Source: a virus. Taken from it: a stretch of 20,384 bases of DNA. The position numbers were made by a program, and so were the translations under genes. This document shows, one piece after another, positions 13,020 through 20,384 of the stretch. The DNA lies in IMG/VR virus record IMGVR_UViG_3300014050_000176, positions 1-20,384 of that record; one strand, 5' to 3'. The notes under the pieces were generated by a model. It had not been told where the DNA came from. It did not search any database and saw only the letters and a program-made list of their open reading frames with translations. The number at the start of each line of letters is the position of its first letter. Position 1 is the first letter of the stretch.

Positions 13020-16000
13020 ATGGCTGACGAAACAATCAGTACACGAATAGTCGCTAATGCCGACTTCTCAGCTCTTATTGCAGATGTGCATAGAGTTACT
13101 GCCAGCCTATCAAAATTACAGCAAGAACTAGCTAGCTCAAACAAGATGCTGGCAAATCAAATTGCCGTAATGAATCGTTCATTTTCAGATACCCTTAGAA
13201 GTACTGGTCAATACTCCACACACTTTGTAAGTCTACAGTCAGATGTTGAAAAGTTTGGTAAAAATCTTGATGGTGGAAAACTTAAATTAAATCAATACTT
13301 TAACACTTTTAGAGATCAAGCAAGAACATCTGGCGGTCTTATAAGAGATTTAGCAAAACAACAAGTAGCCCTACAGAACTCAATATTACAACCGCTAGGC
13401 AGAAACGCACAAGGACTTATGCAGTTCAATGTGCATGTTCCAAGAGGACTTGATGAAGTAAAAAATAAAACCGCCATAGCAAGACAAGAACTTCAAATCA
13501 TGAATAAGGTAATCCAGGATGGCGCTGGACAACTTATTAACTGGGGTAAAAATACACAGTGGGCAGGTCGTCAGTTAACAGTAGGACTTACAGTACCGCT
13601 AGTTGCTTTTGGCAAAGCAGCAGCCGATGCATTTAGACAAGCAGATCAAGAATTAGTTCGTTTAACTAAGGTTTATGGTGACGTTGCTGGAACATCCGCA
13701 GCGGAGCTTGGCAAAGTTAGAGATGATGTAACAAAAACTGCAAAAGAAATATCTGCAGCAATGGGTGTGTCATTTAAAGAAACTATTGGTCTTGCAGCTG
13801 ATATTGCAGCAACTGGCAAAACTGGAGATGAATTATTAGGTTCAATTAAAGAAACAACCAGACTTGCAGTACTCGGTGAAGTAGATAGACAAGAAGCCAT
13901 GAAGGCTACTCTTGCAATTCAATCAGCATTTAAACAAAATACAGAAGAGCTTTCTAAATCTATTAACTTTCTTAACGCAGTTGAAAACCAAACTTCAACA
14001 ACACTAAATGATCTTGTAGAAGCAATTCCAAAAGCTGGTCCAGTAATTAAAGGATTGGGCGGAAGTATTCAGGACCTTGCACTTTATTTAACAGCTATGC
14101 GTGAAGGTGGTATTAACGCAGCAGAAGGCGCTAATGCTCTAAAATCAGCACTTGCTTCTTTAATTAACCCAACAGATGTTGCTGTAGGAAAGTTTAAAGA
14201 TTTAGGTATAGATTTATTAGGAATTGTAAATAACAATGCTGGCAATTTAACTGGAACTTTAATGACATTGCAAGCAGCATTAGATAATTTAGATCCACTT
14301 CAAAAACAACAGGCAATCGAACAGCTATTTGGTAAATTTCAATTTGCTAGATTGAATGCTTTATTTGAGAATTTAGGAAGACAAGGCAGCCAGACTTTAA
14401 AAGTTTTAGACCTTATGAAATCATCTTCAGAAGATTTGGCGGCAGTAGCTGGTCGAGAGTTATCAGCAGTAACAGAATCAGCATCTGGTAAATATCGTAG
14501 AGCGATAGAAAGTTTAAGAGCATCTTTGGCTGAAGTTGGAGAACAATTTTTACAAATTAATACGGTATTAATTCAAGTTATTGATAAAGTAATTCAATTT
14601 GCAAACAATTTGCCAGGTCCAGTAAAACAAGTCCTTGCCTTAGCAGGAGGATTTACAGCAGTAATTGGTCCAGTAATTATGTTAACTGGTGTACTTGCTA
14701 ACTTCTTTGGATATATTCTAAAGGGAATATTCCACATGAAAGCATTTTTTAAAGGCGGAGAAGGATGGAAATATTTAACTCCAGAAATGCTTGCTGCAGA
14801 AAAAGCAGGTAAGTTAGTTGAACAATCTTTCTATAGTGATGCAAAGGCAGCGGCAGTATTAAAACAGGCATTAGGTAATTTAATTGATGAATTTTCAATA
14901 TTAGAAGCAAAAGCAAAATCTGGTGCAATGAGTGTTAATCCAGCAGTATCTACAATGGCTGGAAATCTTGTTATGGCGGCAGGAGGACAAAGAGTAGTAG
15001 ATCCTAATCATCCACTAGCTGGAACTATGGGAACAAGAGCAAGCTCTCATATGGTTCCAAGATCTGGGATGACAGAAGCACAAAGATTACAGCAAACAAT
15101 GTTTGGTATGGTTCCAGGATCAATTCCAGTAAATCAAAGAATTGGCCAAAACCCACAAATTTATATGAACGACCCTTTGCCTAATGTTCCTGGTTTAACT
15201 ACAGTTAAGGGAACATCAACTGGTATTGTCTCTGGTGAAGCCGCTAGATGGCATACTATGATGGCAACATTGGGAATGCAGTCAAAAACAGAAATTGAAA
15301 ATCTAAAGAGAACAATTGCTGCTACTGGTACAGTAAGTAAAGAGTTTATGATGCAGTTTGATGACATACTTCCACATGTTAATGTTTTAACAAATAATGC
15401 TGCAAAAGAATCAGCCCTTATTGTCGCAGAACTTCGTGCAGGAAAAATCAATTTAGATGCAGCTAGAGCAAAAATTGTTGCTTTAAATTTAGAAACAGAA
15501 AGATTAATTGCTGCTACTGTCCAGGCACAGGCAACTGCTATGGGTAGAACAATTAACCCAACAATGGTTCCTACATTAAATCAGCCAGTTGTAGATCCTA
15601 CTGGTAAATCTAATATGAGAGAGTTATTTAAAAAGGGAAAAACAAGAGACTTTATTAATAAAGTTGCAGGCACACTTGGAGTCAGAACTTCTGGTGCTGG
15701 ATATAATATTGAAACAACAAAACCTAGAAAATTTGAAATGGGTGGAGTTCAAATACAAAGATATGCTGGCGGATATACTTCTCTTAATGCAGCACTACAG
15801 GCAGCAAAAATGCTTAGAGCATTCTCAAAGAGATCAAGCCAAATTGGCGGAGTTAAATTAGCATCAAGACGGTCTCCAAGAACTGGTGCAGAAGCTACGG
15901 CTGGTGAATCTTATGGAGAGATGTATAAGAGAAAATCATCAATATATTCTAATCCAGAATATCAGGCATATGGAATTACTCCAACACAAAAATTGCCTGG

Positions 16001-19000
16001 AGCAGATAATGAATTTTTAGTTCATGGAATGGTTCCAGGTTTTCTAAAAAGAACTAAGGGGTTAGATCAACAGGGTTCTGGTCCTTTACTGCATCAAAGC
16101 GAATATGAAAAGTATGCTTTAAATTTAACTAAAGCAACATCACAACATAAATCTTTACAAATTCTTCCAACACAATTTATTAAAAATAGACAAGGTTTTA
16201 ATGATCAACTAAGAGCTGGTTCAGCAACAGCCATGGACTTTAGACCAGTTCAAGGCTCAGACATGGTCAGCTTGCTATTATTCTTAAAGAGTCAAGGAGT
16301 AAAGCCAGCAGCAGCTAAACAAATTGCAGACAGAGCAGCAAATGTTTTAAATCAAAAAATTGCTGAATATCCTGGTCCAATGAACGAAGCAGCATTTGGT
16401 AAGCTTTTAAACAATGCTTCAGTACGTGCAATAGCAAGTGGATTTAGACCAAGCATGGTTAGACAAACCAACCCGCTTGGATCAGATATGCATTCTAGAA
16501 ATATGGGATTAGTTCCAGCAAAATATGAAGATGGTGTTACAAAACTTCCAGGTTATGGCGGCGGAGACATTATTCCAGCCCTACTTGAGCCAGGTGAATC
16601 TGTTGTAACAAAAACAGGAACTCAAGGTAACGAAGGAACTCTTCATTTAATTAATGCTGGATATAACGTAGATGGAATGATTGGTTTTAAAAAAGGAATA
16701 GTTGGAGCAAACTTTAAACAAGGTTTCCAAACTTCTAGGAACAAAAACAATGGAGTTGAAGGTGGCGGAGGAATGGGTCCTATGGGCTCTACTGGAATGT
16801 TTATGGGCGGCATGGGATTGTCTATGGCAGGATCTGCAGTAGGTGGAACCGCTGGAATGGTAATGAATTCTGCTGGTATGGCTATGCAGTTTCTTCCTAT
16901 GCTTAGTGGTCTTAAGAGTGTTATTGGTGGAATAACTAAAGTAACGGCTTTGGCAAAAACATTTGGGTCTATAGCTGGAACTATATTTAGAGTTGCTGGA
17001 ACAGCTGTTAAATTCTTTACAGGACCAGTTGGCTTAGCAGTACTAGCAGTAACTGGATTAGTAGCAGCATTTAAATTTTGGAAAAAAGGAATTGAAGATA
17101 CTAGAAAAGAACAAACGGCTCTTTATGGCATGTCTGAAAAGGGTGCAAAAGAATTAGGAATTAGCTATACATCTGTAACAGATAAAATGAAGGCGTTAAA
17201 AGAAGAGCAGAAGCTTGCGGCAGATAAGGCTAAAGCCTACTTTGAATCTTATTCTATGGCAGGTGGCGGATTAACACTTACTATTAAACAATTAAAAGAA
17301 TTAAAAGAACGTGTTAAAACAGATATGCCAGACACATTAGCAATCCTTAATAACATAGACTCTTCAAAGGTAAATGATTGGGCGGCTAATCTTAAGGCTC
17401 AAATGATATCTAGTGGTAAAACTGTAGAAGAATCAACTAATTTAATTTATGCATTAATTGAAGCTTCCAATAAAGCTGGGCAAGGAGTGGGAGCAATTTC
17501 AAGTCAGCTATTTTCTGGAATAACTGATCAAGGCTCTGCCGCCGACTTCGTGTTAAAGAACCTTGTAAAAAATATTACAGATATTTCCCAAATAGACCCA
17601 AGCGCATTTGCAGCCAATGTAGACTCTACAATATCATCACTAGATTCTGCAGTAAAAGCATTAGTTGGAACAAAAAATGCTAGCGGAGAAACAATAGACG
17701 AAGCAGAAGCAATAGCTATGCAATTTGAAAGAATGGCTAATGCAAGAATTAAAGACAAGCAATTAGGAAAAGAAACTTTAGAAGTTCTTAAATCACAAAG
17801 ACCTGAGCTAGCAAACATATTAAATCAATCAGATACTATTGGTGGAATGTATGCTAAATGGAGAATATTCTTGCAAGGAGTTAAAATTGATTTACAAAGT
17901 ATAAGTTCTGCTCAAGCTGAATCTTTAGCAGCATTTACTGCTGGATTAGATACAGCGTCAGCCCAAGCAATTGCAGCAGAAGGAACAGTTGCTGGACTAG
18001 AAGAAGCTAGGGCAGCCTTAGATGCATTACAAAAGGCATATAAAGATGCACAAAAAAGATCTAATACAGATAAAATAGATTCTGCAGGATTATCTAAACA
18101 AAGAATTAAAGAAATTCAAAATGAAATTAAAGCAATTAGAGAACGTGCTGAAGCAAAAAAGAAAGCTTTAAGAGAAACATTTGATAAAGAAAATGCCGAA
18201 CTTGAGTTACAAAAAGCTAAATTAGATTTGCAAAATGCAGTTGCTCGTGGCGACAATGAGGCTATGGCTGCTGCACAAATTAGAATTCAACAAATTCAAA
18301 AAGAGGCAAGTCTTAAAGCTGCTGAATCAAAAATTGATGAAAATGCTAAAAAGGCAGAAGAAAAACAACAGGCGGTACTTGATAAAGATGCTGCATATAA
18401 AGATGCTCTTAAAGAAGGTGCTGCAAAACAAGGAAAGAAAGCAGAAAATTTACAAGGAAGTATCTCAACTATATCCTCACTTGCTGCAACTTTAGGTAGA
18501 GTAGCACAGTTACAAATATTTGCAGATTCTCCTTCAGCAACAGCACAACAAAAAACAGATTTTAAACAAGCTTTTGCTAATGCTCTTAATGATATTGCCA
18601 AAGCAGCTAAATCTGATCCTAAAGTTTTAGAATCATATGGACAATTTTTAGAAAGAACAGATACAGGTAAAAAAGATAAAAATAATAAACCTATTTTTGA
18701 ATATAAAAAAGATAAAGAAGGAAATTATATTCCTGGAAAAATGAATGAAGCATATAAATCTATGCTTCCAGGATTTAGTACTTCAGAAGGATCTGCTTTA
18801 ACAGAGTTAAAACAATTATCTGCGGGAATGACTACCTTTGCAGAAAAAATTACTGGTGGGAAAACTCTTTCACAAATATATGACATATTGGCTAAAGGAT
18901 CTCCAAAGGGACAAGAGATAACTGTTGAAATGTTAGAAAAGGCTTTAGCTAGCGGGAAGTATAACAAGTATCTAGATACTGGATCTGTTGCCGATATGCA

Positions 19001-19517
19001 GAAGACTGGTTTCTTTAATAAAGATGGAAGCTTAAAAGATAATGCTCGTGAATTAGCAATAAGATCTCAAGAGTTACAGGCAAATCAAAAGTTTAATACT
19101 GGTGGAATTTCATATAATGTAAAAACTGGATATGATTCTAGATGGGGAAATCCTGGTGCAGTACGTATGTCTATGGGCGGATATATTAAACGTGCAGTAA
19201 CTGGAATTTCTTCAATGAATTCATCTCAGCCTTATCTAGTTGGAGAAAGAGGTCCAGAGCTATTTGTTCCATCATCTGGCGGACAGATTATTCCAAATAA
19301 TTTAATTGGTCCTAAATATGATATAGGGTCTAATGTTTTAAATTCTGTTCCTTCAGGATCTGTAAATAGTTCATACAACAATAACGTTTATAATATTGAT
19401 ATAGATTTAAATGGCACAAATGTCACAGCAGATGATATACTTAGAAAGTTCAAATCAGAGCTAGCACTAATTGGTGCTAAAGAAGGAAGAGTAAGAACTT
19501 TGGGAGGCGAATACTAA
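13020..19517 (+). CDS. Tape measure protein, 2165 aa
   Basis: It sets tail length and probably travels through the host envelope during infection. Residues 1-180 are coiled-coil. Residues about 181-530 match the TP901-type core (AADAFRQADQELVRLTKVYGD, VSFKETIGLAADIAATGKTGDELL, then LNDLVEAIPKAGPVIKGLGGS). Hydrophobic segments lie at about 187-200, 532-571, 1248-1300 (Met/Gly-rich) and 1331-1356. A globular-looking insert lies at about 1002-1165. DIIPALLEPGESVV (from 1183) and GERGPELFVPSSGGQIIPNN (from 2075) are motifs typical of tape measures. Residues 1661-1801 form a long Lys/Glu/Ala coiled coil. At roughly 1.5 angstrom per residue the tail would be over 300 nm, an estimate from family knowledge. 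The ATG is 14 bases after AAGGAG (13000-13005), a long spacing. The final TAA overlaps the next ATG. Confidence 0.93.
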   Translation: MADETISTRIVANADFSALIADVHRVTASLSKLQQELASSNKMLANQIAVMNRSFSDTLRSTGQYSTHFVSLQSDVEKFGKNLDGGKLKLNQYFNTFRDQARTSGGLIRDLAKQQVALQNSILQPLGRNAQGLMQFNVHVPRGLDEVKNKTAIARQELQIMNKVIQDGAGQLINWGKNTQWAGRQLTVGLTVPLVAFGKAAADAFRQADQELVRLTKVYGDVAGTSAAELGKVRDDVTKTAKEISAAMGVSFKETIGLAADIAATGKTGDELLGSIKETTRLAVLGEVDRQEAMKATLAIQSAFKQNTEELSKSINFLNAVENQTSTTLNDLVEAIPKAGPVIKGLGGSIQDLALYLTAMREGGINAAEGANALKSALASLINPTDVAVGKFKDLGIDLLGIVNNNAGNLTGTLMTLQAALDNLDPLQKQQAIEQLFGKFQFARLNALFENLGRQGSQTLKVLDLMKSSSEDLAAVAGRELSAVTESASGKYRRAIESLRASLAEVGEQFLQINTVLIQVIDKVIQFANNLPGPVKQVLALAGGFTAVIGPVIMLTGVLANFFGYILKGIFHMKAFFKGGEGWKYLTPEMLAAEKAGKLVEQSFYSDAKAAAVLKQALGNLIDEFSILEAKAKSGAMSVNPAVSTMAGNLVMAAGGQRVVDPNHPLAGTMGTRASSHMVPRSGMTEAQRLQQTMFGMVPGSIPVNQRIGQNPQIYMNDPLPNVPGLTTVKGTSTGIVSGEAARWHTMMATLGMQSKTEIENLKRTIAATGTVSKEFMMQFDDILPHVNVLTNNAAKESALIVAELRAGKINLDAARAKIVALNLETERLIAATVQAQATAMGRTINPTMVPTLNQPVVDPTGKSNMRELFKKGKTRDFINKVAGTLGVRTSGAGYNIETTKPRKFEMGGVQIQRYAGGYTSLNAALQAAKMLRAFSKRSSQIGGVKLASRRSPRTGAEATAGESYGEMYKRKSSIYSNPEYQAYGITPTQKLPGADNEFLVHGMVPGFLKRTKGLDQQGSGPLLHQSEYEKYALNLTKATSQHKSLQILPTQFIKNRQGFNDQLRAGSATAMDFRPVQGSDMVSLLLFLKSQGVKPAAAKQIADRAANVLNQKIAEYPGPMNEAAFGKLLNNASVRAIASGFRPSMVRQTNPLGSDMHSRNMGLVPAKYEDGVTKLPGYGGGDIIPALLEPGESVVTKTGTQGNEGTLHLINAGYNVDGMIGFKKGIVGANFKQGFQTSRNKNNGVEGGGGMGPMGSTGMFMGGMGLSMAGSAVGGTAGMVMNSAGMAMQFLPMLSGLKSVIGGITKVTALAKTFGSIAGTIFRVAGTAVKFFTGPVGLAVLAVTGLVAAFKFWKKGIEDTRKEQTALYGMSEKGAKELGISYTSVTDKMKALKEEQKLAADKAKAYFESYSMAGGGLTLTIKQLKELKERVKTDMPDTLAILNNIDSSKVNDWAANLKAQMISSGKTVEESTNLIYALIEASNKAGQGVGAISSQLFSGITDQGSAADFVLKNLVKNITDISQIDPSAFAANVDSTISSLDSAVKALVGTKNASGETIDEAEAIAMQFERMANARIKDKQLGKETLEVLKSQRPELANILNQSDTIGGMYAKWRIFLQGVKIDLQSISSAQAESLAAFTAGLDTASAQAIAAEGTVAGLEEARAALDALQKAYKDAQKRSNTDKIDSAGLSKQRIKEIQNEIKAIRERAEAKKKALRETFDKENAELELQKAKLDLQNAVARGDNEAMAAAQIRIQQIQKEASLKAAESKIDENAKKAEEKQQAVLDKDAAYKDALKEGAAKQGKKAENLQGSISTISSLAATLGRVAQLQIFADSPSATAQQKTDFKQAFANALNDIAKAAKSDPKVLESYGQFLERTDTGKKDKNNKPIFEYKKDKEGNYIPGKMNEAYKSMLPGFSTSEGSALTELKQLSAGMTTFAEKITGGKTLSQIYDILAKGSPKGQEITVEMLEKALASGKYNKYLDTGSVADMQKTGFFNKDGSLKDNARELAIRSQELQANQKFNTGGISYNVKTGYDSRWGNPGAVRMSMGGYIKRAVTGISSMNSSQPYLVGERGPELFVPSSGGQIIPNNLIGPKYDIGSNVLNSVPSGSVNSSYNNNVYNIDIDLNGTNVTADDILRKFKSELALIGAKEGRVRTLGGEY

Positions 19518-19996
19518 TGCCACAGCCATATGTAAGTTTACCTAGAGGCTCAATTTTATATATTGAGGCTAAGGATCTTTTGGCTACTCCTGCGGGAACA
19601 GTTAAAACTTGGAATAAAGTTTCAGAGCATAATAGAAGCGCTTTTCAAATAGGTAACGAAAGAATTGAAAAAATAGTTAGAACGTCAAATGGAACTTTAC
19701 GAAAGAACCATATTGCCGATAAAAAGAAATTTCAGGTTTCTTGGGATATGCTTCCATCATACAGAAGTTTAACAGTTGACGGCGGCTGGGGAGCAGAAGA
19801 CTTAAGATCATTTTATCTAGGAGATGAAGGAAAACAAAGTTTTAATATTAGAATAAACCTTGCTAAAACAGGATCAGACCAATCAACATCTGGATACGAA
19901 TCTTATACAGTAATATTTTCATCATGTGATTTTACGGTTGTTAAAAGAGGTTTACAACCACACTGGAGCGTTTCATTATCGCTGGATGAGGTATAA
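19517..19996 (+). CDS. Distal-tail-like minor tail protein
   Basis: A 159-residue protein whose ATG overlaps the tape measure TAA, with GGGAGG (19502-19507) nine bases upstream. The pattern VKTWNKVSEHNRSAFQIG, RTSNGTLRKNHIADKKKFQVSWDMLPSYRSLTVDGGWGAEDLRSFY and FTVVKRGLQPHWSVSLSLDEV is one I recognise from actinobacterial phages, always just after the tape measure. The position is that of distal tail proteins, which form the ring at the tip of the tube, and its strand-rich character fits. The family's exact structure is not known to me, so the distal tail role is inference, while the structural role is likely. Confidence 0.72.
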   Translation: MPQPYVSLPRGSILYIEAKDLLATPAGTVKTWNKVSEHNRSAFQIGNERIEKIVRTSNGTLRKNHIADKKKFQVSWDMLPSYRSLTVDGGWGAEDLRSFYLGDEGKQSFNIRINLAKTGSDQSTSGYESYTVIFSSCDFTVVKRGLQPHWSVSLSLDEV

Positions 19997-20384
19997 TGAT
20001 TCCTTTAACAACAACTGCTAAGAACGCTATAGAACAAAATACATCTGTTACTTATGGCACATCTTTAATATTTGAATATAGTATGAATTCTATGGTTGAT
20101 GGAATTACCGTAACTGGAGCCACAATAACCAAAACAGATTCTTCTGGCGCTTCATATACACCGTTTAAAAAACTATTTCCCGTTGATTCTATTATCAAAC
20201 CATTTAGACCAATAGGTGCTGGATTAAAATATGCTATATCTGGAGACGTTGATTCAGGGTGGAAGAATCCAAAATCTTTAACATATAGTCCAAATTTTAG
20301 AGTATATTATCCTGGCTCAGATACATTTTATAAATATTATGTTTCTGCCCAGGGTTCAGGCCTTGATGTAACAGTAACATATCC
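19996..20384 (+). CDS. Minor tail protein, 3'-partial (cut by right edge)
   Basis: The frame starts at ATG 19996, overlapping the previous TAA (TAATG), with GAGG four bases upstream. It stays open for 129 codons to the end of the window. The visible protein begins MIPLTTTAKNAIEQNTSVTY and continues with FEYSMNSMVDGITVTGATI and a strand-rich region (PNFRVYYPGSDTFYKYYVSAQGSG). It looks beta-rich and is probably a tail-tip or baseplate component, by position after the distal-tail-like gene. I recognise no specific family from this portion. Confidence 0.72.
   Translation, partial: MIPLTTTAKNAIEQNTSVTYGTSLIFEYSMNSMVDGITVTGATITKTDSSGASYTPFKKLFPVDSIIKPFRPIGAGLKYAISGDVDSGWKNPKSLTYSPNFRVYYPGSDTFYKYYVSAQGSGLDVTVTY

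Noticed and set aside
19992-19997. TATAAT at the junction before the last gene
   Set aside because: It overlaps the stop and start codons of adjacent genes, and no promoter spacing fits.
1-20384. tRNA genes, CRISPR arrays, insertion sequences, integrase or attachment sites
   Set aside because: I looked for cloverleaf-like arms, regularly spaced repeats, transposase or recombinase motifs, and terminal inverted repeats, and saw none I could support.

Overview
The window is a block of virion structural genes from an AT-rich tailed bacteriophage with a long non-contractile tail (siphovirus-like). All genes lie on the + strand, are tightly packed, and often overlap at ATGA, TAATG or GTGA junctions. 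The order portal, capsid protease/scaffold, major capsid protein, head-tail connectors, tail tube, frameshifted tail assembly chaperone, very long tape measure and distal tail is a Caudoviricetes structural cassette. The small protein before the portal, the DIIPALLEPGE-type motif in the tape measure and the protein after the tape measure look to me like phages of Actinobacteria. An aquatic, low-GC actinobacterial host is my best guess, but it is inferred from recall of protein style only.

Layout: (1) nt 1-666, the 3' part of a sulfotransferase gene, cut by the left edge and carrying an apparent -1 frameshift at a canonical slippery heptamer. (2) nt 701-3766, a 78-residue protein, a Thr/Ala-rich tail fibre and a large LamG-type tail protein. 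(3) A promoter region at about 3769-3828, then a 112-residue protein and the portal (3829-5750). (4) A hairpin and promoter-like sequence at the portal/protease junction. (5) A protease-scaffold fusion with a strong internal Shine-Dalgarno/GTG that could make a separate scaffold, then the major capsid protein (5804-8193). (6) A strong terminator with an adjoining promoter (8215-8280), then a SAP/Rho-N-like protein and four head-tail joining proteins (8301-11403). (7) An AT-rich leader and the tail tube gene, followed by a second strong terminator and promoter (11404-12320). (8) The tail assembly chaperone pair with a C CCA AAC slippery site, a 2165-residue tape measure, a distal-tail-like protein and a minor tail protein cut by the right edge.

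The genes together build the capsid (protease, scaffold, capsid, portal), the neck (connectors, closure, terminator) and the tail (tube, chaperones, tape measure, tip, fibres). The sulfotransferase is the one clearly non-structural gene. The notable features are control elements: two recoding sites, a nested scaffold start, promoters placed so that transcripts would be nearly leaderless, and two terminator-promoter modules placed directly after the two most abundant virion proteins. No integrase, tRNA, CRISPR, insertion sequence, lysis gene or terminase was seen. No stretch over 300 bases is gene-free.
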